Shown here: in pieces, positions 8,397 through 17,343 of the stretch
Numbering within the stretch: position 1 is the stretch's first letter
How the letters are laid out: each line of letters opens with the position of its first letter
NCBI GenBank assembly: GCA_001941075.1
Contig: MSHH01000009.1
Coordinates: 1-36,983, forward strand
Length of the DNA: 36,983 nt
DNA from: Oscillospiraceae bacterium Zagget6
GTDB taxonomy: Bacteria > Bacillota > Clostridia > Oscillospirales > Oscillospiraceae
Direction: 5' to 3'
Position numbers and translations under genes: made by a program
Notes under the pieces: model-generated
Seen by the model: the letters and a program-made list of their open reading frames with translations, nothing else
Database searches by the model: none
What the model was told of the DNA's origin: nothing

Positions 8397-9212
8397 ATGG
8401 AAAACAGTGCCGTGATGACTACGCTGGTGACAGTGCTTTCCAGCAACATCGTGGGCGTGATCCTCACCATCGTTTTTTGCTACATCGTCGCCCAAATCAT
8501 CCTGAAAATCGCATTCCGTACCCTGGACGCCATGCCCATTGAGATGACGCTGGTGAAGTTTGCCAAGAACGTCATCCGCATCGTGGTCTATGTGGTGGCC
8601 GTCCTGATTATCCTGGACCGCATTGGATTCCAAACCAGCTCGCTGGTGGCGCTGGTTTCGGTGCTCTCCGCCGCCTTCGCCCTGGCCGCGCAGAACTCCC
8701 TCGCCAACCTGTTCGGCGGAATCCTGCTGCTGATTAACAAACCCTTCCTGGTGGGCGACTACATCTCCGCCGGTGGCGTGGAGGGCACCGTACTGGAAAT
8801 CGGGCTGCTGAACACCCAAATTAACACCTACGACAACAAGCGCATCAGCATCCCCAACGGCACCATTTCTGAAGAGACCATCACCAACCTCTCCACAGAG
8901 GGCTGCCGCCGGGTGGAATATAAGGTGACTGCCTCCTATGACGCCCCCATCGAGTTGACGAAGAAGGCCCTTATGGAGGCCGTTGAAGCCACCAATGGCA
9001 TCCTGACCGTTCCTGAGGCCCCTGCCGCCCCCTTTGCGCGGGTGAACAGCTACGGCGAGAGCAGCATTGAGTACGTGGTCCGGGTCTGGACCACCAACGC
9101 CGCCTATTGGACCGTTTACTTCGACCTGATTGAGAACATCAAGGTCTACTTCGACAAGAACGGCGTGGAAATGACTTACAACCACCTGAACGTCCACATG
9201 ATGGAGAAGTGA
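8397..9212 (+). CDS. mscS: MscS-family small-conductance mechanosensitive channel
   Basis: This 271-residue inner-membrane channel releases solutes on hypo-osmotic shock. Three hydrophobic segments lie at about 17-40, 58-80 and 82-118. The last carries the Ala/Gly-rich pore helix and the SLANLFGGILLL turn. The beta-domain signature KPFLVGDYI, GTVLEIGLLNT and SIPNG follows, then a cytoplasmic alpha/beta domain. ATG 8397 has AAAGGAG 8 bases upstream; an earlier TTG lies inside the tuf terminator and was rejected. No clear promoter fits in the 42 bases after that terminator, so it may depend on read-through. Confidence 0.92.
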   Translation: MENSAVMTTLVTVLSSNIVGVILTIVFCYIVAQIILKIAFRTLDAMPIEMTLVKFAKNVIRIVVYVVAVLIILDRIGFQTSSLVALVSVLSAAFALAAQNSLANLFGGILLLINKPFLVGDYISAGGVEGTVLEIGLLNTQINTYDNKRISIPNGTISEETITNLSTEGCRRVEYKVTASYDAPIELTKKALMEAVEATNGILTVPEAPAAPFARVNSYGESSIEYVVRVWTTNAAYWTVYFDLIENIKVYFDKNGVEMTYNHLNVHMMEK

Positions 9213-9359
9213 GGGTTATCCCCTTACGCAGCCTTCTGAGCATGGCAGCTCTTAGCTTTGTGGTTCCTGACCTTGTGAGCTGCGCTTATCGTTTGCATTG
9301 CTTTACAAACGGCTGGTTTCAATCTCAGCTTTTATTTGCGGCTGTTTACGATTGGTTCA

Positions 9360-9395
9360 CAGTGCCTGACTAACAGCTAACGGCTAATAGCTTAT
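9360..9395. repeat. Tandem TAACAGC/TAATAGC short repeat
   Basis: CAGTGCCTGACTAACAGCTAA and the following CGGCTAATAGC match the minus-strand version of 3072-3110. The stop codon (TTA at 9392-9394 on the plus strand) of the minus-strand gene that follows lies inside the block. Confidence 0.7.
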
Positions 9396-9841
9396 TCAGG
9401 ATAGGCCAGGCTGTGCATAAACCCGGCCAGATCCGCCGAGCGCACGTCCCCTCCTACGATTTGCCCTTGGCAGACCAGCAGGTCCAGCCGAATACCGCTC
9501 TCCCCGGTGGGGTAGTTGGTGACGGTGTAGCTGTAGCGGGTGACGGTCTGCCCGGCGTAGGCCGTCAGGCCGAAACCGCACCCCTCCTGAATGGCCAGAT
9601 AGTCCGCGTAAGCGTCCCCGAAGGAGGCAGGCAGCGTCACCTGCTCCTGCTCCTCCTCTGGGGCCACAGCCCAGCCCAGAGAGGCGATGTAGGCGGCCCG
9701 CGCCTCGGCGGTGGCCCCGTCCAGTTTGCCGGAGACGGCGCTGACAGCGCCCATTTGTCCCGCCACGGCGCACATCGCCAGGGAGAGGGCCAGGGCAGCG
9801 GCGGCCAGCAGCTTCCGCCACTGCCGTTTGAGAGATTCCAT
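9392..9841 (-). CDS. Small secreted protein, DUF4830-like
   Basis: This 149-residue protein has a positively charged start and a hydrophobic signal or anchor (about 10-33). The body contains YIASLGWAV, TLPASFGDAYADYLAIQEGCGF and the final GQIVGGDVRSADLAGFMHSL. This pattern resembles the DUF4830 family; function is unknown. ATG 9841 is used. A TTG two codons upstream sits better spaced from AAGGAGG (13 versus 7 bases) and could be the true start. It is transcribed away from the NimA-like gene, with about 105 bases between them. Its last codons fall in a short tandem repeat. Confidence 0.78.
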   Translation of the reverse strand: MESLKRQWRKLLAAAALALSLAMCAVAGQMGAVSAVSGKLDGATAEARAAYIASLGWAVAPEEEQEQVTLPASFGDAYADYLAIQEGCGFGLTAYAGQTVTRYSYTVTNYPTGESGIRLDLLVCQGQIVGGDVRSADLAGFMHSLAYPE

Positions 9842-9946
9842 GTGCAAAGCAGTTCCTCCTTCACAAAAGGCGTTACAGCCAGTTTTATGACCGGGGAATC
9901 TTGTCCTATGCCCCAAACGGGGAGAAAACGGAGAAAGGAGCCAGCC

Positions 9947-10417
9947 ATGCGCCGGAAAGACCGGGAGATCACAGACTTCGAGGAGATTTGCGCCCTTGTG
10001 GAGCGCTGCCAGGTGGTCCGCCTGGCTATGACGGACGGGGAGACCCCCTATGTGGTCCCGCTGAGCTTCGGGTGGATGGCAGAGGGCGGCAAACTGACGC
10101 TGTACTTTCACTCCGCCGGAGAGGGCCGCAAGCTGGACCTTCTGCGGCGAAATCCCCAGGTGTGCTTTGAGATGGACTGCGCCTTTCAGGTGCTGCGGGA
10201 CGCCGCGCCCTGCCGCTGGGGTGCGGCGTTCGAGAGCGTCATCGGCACTGGGCGGGTGGAGTTTTTAACCGACCCAGCGGAGAAGCAAAAGGGACTGGAC
10301 GCCCTGATGTCCCACTACGGCTGGGAGGGAGACGCCGCCTATGACGCGGGGACGCTGGCGCGCACCTGCGTCTATAAGGTCACAGCGGATACGCTGACCG
10401 GCAAGCGGCGGCGGTGA
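9947..10417 (+). CDS. Pyridoxamine 5'-phosphate oxidase-fold flavoprotein, NimA-like
   Basis: This 156-residue protein belongs to the split-barrel FMN-binding family that includes NimA nitroimidazole reductases. The N-terminal MRRKDREITD, then ICALVERCQVVRLAM, YVVPLSFGW, LYFHSAGEGRKLDLL and NPQVCFEMD are family hallmarks. W/C-rich CRWGAAFESVIGTGRVEFL follows. ATG 9947 has AAAGGAG (9934-9940) 6 bases upstream. The substrate is unknown, and drug resistance should not be assumed from the family name. Confidence 0.88.
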   Translation: MRRKDREITDFEEICALVERCQVVRLAMTDGETPYVVPLSFGWMAEGGKLTLYFHSAGEGRKLDLLRRNPQVCFEMDCAFQVLRDAAPCRWGAAFESVIGTGRVEFLTDPAEKQKGLDALMSHYGWEGDAAYDAGTLARTCVYKVTADTLTGKRRR

Positions 10418-10447
10418 AAAAAATTTCGCCGCAACCGCAAAAAACGC

Positions 10448-10476
10448 TTGCATTCTCCCGCCGACGGTGGTAAAAT
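10448..10476 (+). promoter_or_regulatory. Promoter of tRNA-Gly
   Basis: TTGCAT (10448-10453) and TAAAAT (10471-10476) are 17 bp apart and lie 11 bases before the tRNA. Confidence 0.75.
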
Positions 10477-10487
10477 TACCGTGTTGT

Positions 10488-10561
10488 GCAGGTGTAGTTC
10501 AATGGCAGAACTCCAGCTTCCCAAGCTGGCCACGAGGGTTCGATTCCCTTCACCTGCTCCA
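10488..10561 (+). tRNA. tRNA-Gly (anticodon CCC)
   Basis: Acceptor arm GCAGGTG (10488-10494) pairs with CACCTGC (10551-10557); discriminator base T and an encoded CCA end the gene. The anticodon arm is CCAGC-TTCCCAA-GCTGG, giving anticodon CCC for GGG codons. The T-arm is intact with GGTTCGATTCC. It is 74 bases including CCA and stands alone, with its own promoter and terminator. Confidence 0.96.
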
Positions 10562-10565
10562 CTGT

Positions 10566-10599
10566 GGGACGGTAATTGGAGATAATTACCGTCCCTTTT
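10566..10599 (+). terminator. tRNA-Gly terminator
   Basis: A perfect 12-bp stem, GGGACGGTAATT (10566-10577) with 10584-10595, has a 6-base loop and is followed by TTTT. Confidence 0.9.
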
Positions 10600-10610
10600 G
10601 TTTGTAAATT

Positions 10611-10758
10611 AATGCGTACTGAACAAAGCCATAAGCATTGAAAGGCAATGCCTTTCATGCTTGTCAGCTTTGTTCAAGTGCAAGGTTTTTGCGCAGATAA
10701 GCGAAAAACCTTGCACCATCCGTTGACACAGCAAGCTGTGCCAACGGAAATACGCATT
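10611..10758. repeat. Cloverleaf-like palindromic element (three hairpins in a closing stem)
   Basis: The terminal inverted repeat AATGCGTA (10611-10618) and TACGCATT (10751-10758) encloses three arms. Arm A pairs TGAACAAAGC (10620-10629) with 10667-10676 and has an inner stem 633-645/651-662. Arm B pairs GTGCAAGGTTTTT (10678-10690) with 10704-10716. Arm C pairs CCGTTG-a-CACAGC (10720-10732) with 10735-10747, with one mismatch. No coding sequence is present. It is described as a repeat because of its form; other copies could not be searched for. Confidence 0.7.
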
Positions 10759-10766
10759 GTTATAAT
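10758..10766 (+). promoter_or_regulatory. Extended -10 promoter for coaBC
   Basis: TGT-TATAAT (10758-10766) fits an extended -10 element and no good -35 box is seen. Transcription would start near 10773, giving a coaBC leader of about 120 bases that is mostly hairpins. Confidence 0.5.
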
Positions 10767-10770
10767 GGCT

Positions 10771-10855
10771 GCATTTCATGAAACCAGCGTAAAACTGCTG
10801 GTTTCATGAAAATGCGCGGCCTTCGCCGCGCAAATAAACCGCCATGCGGTTTATT
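10771..10855 (+). promoter_or_regulatory. Three consecutive hairpins in the predicted coaBC 5' UTR
   Basis: The first hairpin pairs 10771-10788 (GCATTTCATGAAACCAGC) with 10797-10815, an 18-bp stem with one bulge. The second is TGCGCGGC-cttc-GCCGCGCA (10813-10832). The third is AATAAACCGC-cat-GCGGTTTATT (10833-10855). They are back to back and leave about 40 bases before the coaBC start. Confidence 0.65.
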
Positions 10856-10894
10856 CAGCAGACATTAAATTCGCGCAAAAGACGGTGACAGTTT

Positions 10895-12091
10895 ATGTTA
10901 AACGGAAAAACCATCCTCCTGGGCGTGACCGGCGGGATCGCCTGCTACAAATCCGCAATGCTGGCCTCCGCCCTGTTGAAGCAGCACGCCGACGTGCAGG
11001 TGGTGATGACCCGCAACGCCACGGAGTTCATCGCCCCCCTGACCTTTGAGCAGCTCACCGGCAACCGGGTCTGCGTGGACACCTTCGACCGGAACTTCCC
11101 CCACAAGGTGGAACATGTTGCCATCGCGGACCGGGCCGACCTGGTGCTGATTGCTCCCGCCACAGCCAACGTGCTGGCAAAGTGCGCCAACGGCTTGGCC
11201 GATGATATGCTGACCACCACGGTGCTGGCCTGCGACTGCCCCAAGGTGGCGGCCCCCGCCATGAACACGAAGATGTACCTGAACCCCGTCACCCAGGACA
11301 ACATCGCCAAGCTCCGGCACTACGGCTGGGAGGTGCTGGCCCCCGGCGAAGGTTCCCTGGCCTGCGGCGCGGTGGGACCTGGGCGGATGCCGGAGCCTCA
11401 GGAGCTGCTAGAGGTGTGTCTGCACTACCTCTCCCACGAGAAGGACATGGCTGGGCTGCGGGTGCTGGTCACGGCAGGCCCCACCCGGGAGGCCATCGAC
11501 CCGGTGCGCTACCTGAGCAACAAATCCACCGGCAAGATGGGTTACGCCGTGGCGAAGGCCGCCGCCGCCCGGGGCGCAGAGGTGACGCTGGTCTCCGGGC
11601 CGGTGAACCTGTCCCGGCCCCCCTATGTAGAGGTGGTGGACATCACCACCGCTCAGGAGATGTACGACGCCGTCACCAGCCGGGCGGACGGTGCGGACAT
11701 CGTTATCAAGGCCGCCGCAGTTGCGGACTATCGCCCCTCCACTGTGGCCGACAACAAGGTGAAGAAGGGGGACGGCGACCTGTCCATCCCCCTGACCCGG
11801 ACGAAGGACATTTTGGGAGAATTGGGGAGACGGAAACGTCCCGGTCAGTTCCTGTGCGGCTTCTCCATGGAAACGCAGAACATGGTGGAGAACAGCCGGG
11901 CCAAGCTGGAGCGAAAAAATCTGGATTTGATTGCCGCCAACAACGTCAAGGTGGCCGGGGCGGGCTTCGCCGTGGACACCAATATTCTCACCCTCATTTC
12001 CCCCACCGACATGGTGGAGCTGCCGTTGCTGAGCAAGGACGCGGCGGCGGACGCGCTGTTGGACGAGATCCTCAAGAGAATGAGCAATTAG
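10895..12091 (+). CDS. coaBC: Bifunctional phosphopantothenoylcysteine decarboxylase / phosphopantothenate-cysteine ligase
   Basis: This 398-residue enzyme performs two steps of coenzyme A synthesis: CTP-dependent joining of cysteine to phosphopantothenate, then FMN-dependent decarboxylation. The CoaC half (1-185) has GVTGGIACYK, active-site H74 (KVEHVAIAD), the PAMNTKM block (N124) and C157 (SLACGAVGPGRM). The CoaB half has VTAGPTREAIDPVRYLSN, KMGYAVA, AAAVADYRP and the KVKK nucleotide-binding lysines. The ribosome binding site is weak (GGTGA, no GGAGG), in contrast with its neighbours. The gene ends inside a CAATGTG short repeat, which supplies the TAG stop. Confidence 0.96.
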   Translation: MLNGKTILLGVTGGIACYKSAMLASALLKQHADVQVVMTRNATEFIAPLTFEQLTGNRVCVDTFDRNFPHKVEHVAIADRADLVLIAPATANVLAKCANGLADDMLTTTVLACDCPKVAAPAMNTKMYLNPVTQDNIAKLRHYGWEVLAPGEGSLACGAVGPGRMPEPQELLEVCLHYLSHEKDMAGLRVLVTAGPTREAIDPVRYLSNKSTGKMGYAVAKAAAARGAEVTLVSGPVNLSRPPYVEVVDITTAQEMYDAVTSRADGADIVIKAAAVADYRPSTVADNKVKKGDGDLSIPLTRTKDILGELGRRKRPGQFLCGFSMETQNMVENSRAKLERKNLDLIAANNVKVAGAGFAVDTNILTLISPTDMVELPLLSKDAAADALLDEILKRMSN

Positions 12092-12110
12092 CAATGTGCA
12101 ATGTGCAATG
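12080..12110. repeat. Tandem GCAATGT short repeat
   Basis: GAGCAATTAGCAATGTGCAATGTGCAATG is a run of 7-8 base units. It spans the last codons and stop of coaBC. The same unit appears in reverse at 19557-19589. Confidence 0.7.
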
Positions 12111-12159
12111 GACGGGCTTGCAATCATTGTTTCTGACGGTTCCATAAACCATAAAAACA

Positions 12160-12200
12160 GCGCTGGAAATTGGGACAACTCCCCATTTCCAGCGCGTTTT
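12160..12200. terminator. Bidirectional terminator between coaBC and the HAD gene
   Basis: An 11-bp stem pairs GCGCTGGAAAT (12160-12170) with ATTTCCAGCGC (12185-12195), extended by GGG/CCC across one mismatch. AAAAA lies to the left and GTTTTG to the right, so it can serve both convergent genes. Confidence 0.85.
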
Positions 12201-12203
12201 GCG

Positions 12204-12860
12204 TTACAGCACGATTCGTTTCAATTCCTCGTAGTTTTCCACGATGTACTCCGCTCCGGCGGCGGCGAACTCCTCCCGGCTGCCGTAGCCCCACAGCACC
12301 CCCGCGCAGGCGATGCCGTTCTCGTGTGCGCCGAAGATGTCGTGTTCCCGGTCACCCACCATCAAAATCTCCGACCGCGGCACCTCTCCGCAGGCGGCCA
12401 CGGCCCGGCCCACGATGAGCGGCTTGTAGCAGCCCCCGCCGGACTCGTCCATGGTGCCGCCAAAGACGTGGTCAAAATACTGGGTCAGGCCGAAGTGGTC
12501 CAGCACCCGCTGGGCCATGGGCAGGGGTTTGGAGGTGGCCACCAGCAGCGTTTTCCCCGCCGCCCGCAGCTCTGCCAGACAGCCCTCCATGCCCGGGTAG
12601 ACCCGGTTCTCGAAGATGCCGCCCTGCTCGTTGTACCGGATGCGGTACTGGCGGATGGTTTCGGTCATCTCCTCCAGGGGGACGCCGTAACAGGTGTGAA
12701 AGGTCTCGTTGAGGGGCGGGCCGACGAAGCGGCGCAGCAGCGCCGGGTCCCCCACCGGGTAGCCCATTTTTTCCAGGGCGTAGGCGGCGGAGTTCATGAT
12801 GCCGGGACCGGAATCGGTGAGGGTGCCGTCCAGGTCGAACAGCAGACAGGTATAGGACAC
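12204..12860 (-). CDS. HAD-superfamily phosphatase (phosphoglycolate phosphatase / PpaX type)
   Basis: This 218-residue protein is a cytoplasmic phosphatase of HAD subfamily I. Motif I is FDLDGTLTDS with nucleophile D9 and D11. Motif II is ATSKP, and motif IV is VGDREHDIFGA. The small helical cap lies at about 18-85. GTG at 12860 is the start, with AAAGGAG about 8 bases upstream. It lies downstream of glmS on the same strand but after a terminator. Substrate cannot be read from sequence; phosphoglycolate, pyrophosphate or nucleotides are all possible. Confidence 0.9.
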   Translation of the reverse strand: MSYTCLLFDLDGTLTDSGPGIMNSAAYALEKMGYPVGDPALLRRFVGPPLNETFHTCYGVPLEEMTETIRQYRIRYNEQGGIFENRVYPGMEGCLAELRAAGKTLLVATSKPLPMAQRVLDHFGLTQYFDHVFGGTMDESGGGCYKPLIVGRAVAACGEVPRSEILMVGDREHDIFGAHENGIACAGVLWGYGSREEFAAAGAEYIVENYEELKRIVL

Positions 12861-12909
12861 AGTGGTTTCTCCTTTCGTCTGTCGAGCAGACAGACAGCTT
12901 CGCGTTATA

Positions 12910-12938
12910 AAATGGCTGCCGCGTCGCGGCAGCCATTT
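12910..12938 (-). terminator. glmS terminator hairpin
   Basis: AAATGGCTGCCG (12910-12921) pairs perfectly with CGGCAGCCATTT (12927-12938) just after the glmS stop. The T run on the minus strand is short, so termination may be partial and the HAD gene may receive read-through. Confidence 0.7.
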
Positions 12939-12956
12939 GCGGTTTTCTGCGTTATG

Positions 12957-14798
<1,842 letters not shown>

Positions 14799-14900
14799 AA
14801 TATAACTTCTCCTTTCGCGGCCAGAGGCCGCAGATCCTGTAGCCAACGTTGACCGTTCAAGTGAATTTTGTCTGATGTTTTGATGCCTTTGATAACTGCC

Positions 14901-14929
14901 ATTATAGCGCAAAGCGGCCAGTTGAGCAA
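14901..14929 (-). promoter_or_regulatory. glmS promoter
   Basis: On the minus strand TTGCTC (14929-14924) and TATAAT (14906-14901) are 17 bp apart. The leader holds one short hairpin, GCGGCC-tct-GGCCGC (14831-14817), which abuts the ribosome binding site. Confidence 0.8.
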
Positions 14930-15043
14930 CACAAAAATAGGTTTTCGGCGTTTCAGATAGTTTTCCCGGACGTTTGAGGGGAAAAACCACAGGATTGCCC
15001 ATTCTGCCCCCTCCCGTTCAAACGCAGGACAGGAATTTGTGAG

Positions 15044-15266
15044 ATCGAAAAAGTTACAAATAGTAACAAAAATTAACCATCTCAAACGCACAGAAATTTT
15101 CAATTTGAATTGTGTCAACCATCAACTTTTTGCGTTTTATTTCCCGAAATCAGGGCTATTTTCACGAAAATTTTCTTTTTTCAGAAAAAACGTAAAATTT
15201 CTGAAAAAAAGACTGGAACTGTGGGGAGAGTTGTGCTATAATCGAAAAAGTTACAAAAGGTTTACA
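15044..15266. promoter_or_regulatory. 17-bp direct repeat, WalR-like box and promoter before the L,D-transpeptidase gene
   Basis: ATCGAAAAAGTTACAAA occurs at 15044-15060 and, identically, at 15241-15257. The second copy starts within the -10 element. An extended -10 (TGC-TATAAT, 15234-15242) is the likely promoter. On the minus strand 15266-15250 reads TGTAAA-CCTTT-TGTAAC, an exact fit to the WalR consensus TGTWAH-N5-TGTWAH. The first copy has a similar pair with 4-base spacing (15053-15068). The rest of the 14799-15287 gap is AT-rich with no gene. Confidence 0.55.
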
Positions 15267-15287
15267 AAAAGAAACAGGAGGCAACCA

Positions 15288-17018
15288 ATGAAACCCACGC
15301 ATACCCACAAGCTCCTTTCTCTGGTCCTGGCGCTGGCTATGGTGTTCAGCCTGGCCTGCCCCGCCTTTGCTGCGGAAGTGGATACAGCGGAAGTTCTGGA
15401 GGACGAAACGACTGCCAGCGAGACCACCGGTTCCGACAGCGAGGACTGGGATACCCTCCCTGTCACAGACGACAGCGAGGACGAAACCGCCGACAGCTCC
15501 GCTGAGGAGACCCCCGCCGAGGAGGAAACCGACGCCGAGAACGAATCAGATACGGAAGACGCTGCGGAACCCGACGAAGAGAGCGCGGCTGACGCGGAAG
15601 AAGCGGAGGAGACGGAGAGCGCCGAAGAAGAGGCTGTCGTGACCGACCTGGAAACCGATGGAGAGAGCGACGGCATTGTCTTTGCTCTGGGCGAGGAGGA
15701 TGAGAGCTGGGTCTACACCCTGGACGCTGATGGTGACCCGGTTTTTGCCTTTGTCTACCAGGAGGACGAGCAGCAGATGTTCGCCGCCGACGGGTTCTAT
15801 CTGTTGCCCGCAGGCACCGTGCAGGTGACACAGGAAGGGACGACCATCACCTATTCTTTTGCCGCCGGTATCTATTACTTTGACGCGGACGGCATCTGGC
15901 AGAAGGATCTGGACGAGGAGACCGCCTCTGTTATCCTGACCACGGTGGATGAGGAAAACGGCGACTTGGTGGTGGAGGACGCCGACAGCAAGGTGCTGAC
16001 GTTGGATTCCGCCACGGTGAAAGAGACGGAGAACGGTTATTCCATCTCCAGCAATATCGAGTATTTTGACGGCAAGTTCAACAGCCGTTACTACTATGAG
16101 GGCGAGCTTTATTCCGGTTTGTTCCGGTTTAAGTCGAGCGGCAAGCTCTACCTCATCACCAACGGCGTGGGGAAATCCTTCACTGGCACCATGAAGTCCT
16201 CCTACGGCACATACATCTGCAATTATACGCTGTCCACCAGCTATGACGGCCTCTATTACAAGAGCGGAAAAGTCTTCACCGGTCTCCGTGCCAGCAACCT
16301 CACCTATTACACCAAGGGCAAGAAGGACACCTCTGTCAGCGGCTGGAAAACCATCAGCAGCAAGGAGTATTACTTCACCAAGGGCAAAGCCGCCACCGGC
16401 ACCAAGCGCATCAAGCGCAACGGCTATACCTATACTTATACGTTCCGCTCCGACGGGACCCTGGTGACCAACCTGTTTGAGTACAACAGCAGCTATAAGA
16501 AGAAGAAACTGCACATCGTCCTGGCCCGGGGTTCCCACACCGGCACCATCCTGGCCTACAACTCCAGCACCAAAAAGTATGACATCCCCGTCAAGAGCTT
16601 TGTGGTGTCCATGTCCCGTGCCAGCTCCAACACCAAGCCCGGCACCTATAAGCTGACCACCCGGAAGCGCTGGTGGAAGTACAGTTCCAAGCTGTACTAT
16701 CAGTACGCCACCTACGTCTCCGGAAGCGGCAGCTGGACCCACTCCGAGCAGTATTCCAAGGCCAGCGTCAAAGCCCTGAAGTATAGCTCCTACAACGGCC
16801 TGGGCACCAACCAGTCCAAGCAGTGTATTCGGATGCAGGTGGTCAACTGCAAGCTGATTTACGATTTGGGCAAATCCAATGGCAGCAACACCAGAGTGGT
16901 CATCACCAGAGGCAACGGGTATCTGCCCTTCGGCAAGATGACCCTGAGCAACAACTACGACGCCACCGGCAAGATCAAGAGCAGCCAGAAGTACGACCCC
17001 ACCGACCCGGCTGTGTAA
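15288..17018 (+). CDS. Secreted L,D-transpeptidase (YkuD)-like protein with acidic linker and wall-binding repeats
   Basis: This 576-residue exported protein probably acts on peptidoglycan. Residues 1-29 are a signal peptide. Residues about 30-138 are extremely rich in Glu, Asp, Ser, Thr and Ala. Residues about 270-400 contain aromatic/Gly repeats such as GWKTISSKEYYFTKGKAATGT, resembling cell-wall-binding repeats. The C-terminal 410-550 resembles a YkuD domain: VVSMSR, TKPGTYKL, H495 (WTHSEQY), then C523 and R525 in SKQCIRM, and DLGKSNGSNTRVVI. The usual Ser-His-Gly-Cys is Ser-Lys-Gln-Cys here. ATG 15288 has AGGAGG 5 bases upstream. Regulation by WalRK is suggested by the upstream box. Confidence 0.78.
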   Translation: MKPTHTHKLLSLVLALAMVFSLACPAFAAEVDTAEVLEDETTASETTGSDSEDWDTLPVTDDSEDETADSSAEETPAEEETDAENESDTEDAAEPDEESAADAEEAEETESAEEEAVVTDLETDGESDGIVFALGEEDESWVYTLDADGDPVFAFVYQEDEQQMFAADGFYLLPAGTVQVTQEGTTITYSFAAGIYYFDADGIWQKDLDEETASVILTTVDEENGDLVVEDADSKVLTLDSATVKETENGYSISSNIEYFDGKFNSRYYYEGELYSGLFRFKSSGKLYLITNGVGKSFTGTMKSSYGTYICNYTLSTSYDGLYYKSGKVFTGLRASNLTYYTKGKKDTSVSGWKTISSKEYYFTKGKAATGTKRIKRNGYTYTYTFRSDGTLVTNLFEYNSSYKKKKLHIVLARGSHTGTILAYNSSTKKYDIPVKSFVVSMSRASSNTKPGTYKLTTRKRWWKYSSKLYYQYATYVSGSGSWTHSEQYSKASVKALKYSSYNGLGTNQSKQCIRMQVVNCKLIYDLGKSNGSNTRVVITRGNGYLPFGKMTLSNNYDATGKIKSSQKYDPTDPAV

Positions 17019-17031
17019 ACTTTACATCACC

Positions 17032-17068
17032 AAAAATCCCCTGTACAGAGATGTACGGGGGATTTTTT
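17032..17068 (+). terminator. Terminator of the L,D-transpeptidase gene
   Basis: A stem pairs AATCCCCTGTACA (17036-17047 region) with TGTACGGGGGATT (17052-17064 region), with one GU wobble, and is followed by TTTTTT. A near copy of the same hairpin lies at 17313-17343. Confidence 0.9.
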
Positions 17069-17241
17069 GAGCCTGTCGAAAAACGACAGGCTCTCGACCA
17101 AAATCACGGATTTTGGTCGAAAATGCGGCCCCGGCAGCGCACGCGCAGGCGCGCACGTTTGGGGCCTCCCTGTGTGCTTTTGCCGGTACACGCCCGGCTA
17201 AAAGCAAGGATTTCACTTTATTTTGCCGCAAAGCGGCAAAA
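17069..17241. repeat. Hairpin array between duplicated terminators
   Basis: Four hairpins are packed here. GAGCCTGTCG-aaaaa-CGACAGGCTC is 17069-17093. TCGACCAAAATC-acg-GATTTTGGTCGA is 17094-17120. TGCTTTTGCCGG (17175-17186) pairs with 17194-17206 with one bulge. TTTTGCCGC-aaa-GCGGCAAAA is 17221-17241. GGCCCC/GGGGCC (17127-17132, 17161-17166) may close a fifth. No gene is supported between 17019 and 17440. Confidence 0.65.
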
Positions 17242-17312
17242 CTCCTGCGGAGGGCTTTTATAACTTTTCGTTACAATTAATTTGCTGGAAATGACTTTTT
17301 TGACAACCTGAA

Positions 17313-17343
17313 CCCCCTGTACAGAGCTGCACGGGGGATTTTT
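17313..17343 (+). terminator. Second copy of the CCCCTGTACAGAG terminator
   Basis: The hairpin CCCCTGTACAGAG-CTGCACGGGGG followed by ATTTTT differs from 17039-17067 at only a few positions. No plus-strand gene lies between the two copies. Confidence 0.75.

Noticed and set aside
10408-10432. Terminator GCGGCG...CGCCGC at the end of the NimA-like gene
   Set aside because: No T run follows, and the tRNA promoter begins a few bases later.
12080-12110. CRISPR-like direct repeats
   Set aside because: Units are 7-8 bases with no spacers; these are short tandem repeats, and no cas gene is present.
15039-15287. Upstream extension of the L,D-transpeptidase gene
   Set aside because: The extension crosses the promoter and lacks a ribosome binding site; the signal peptide begins at 15288.
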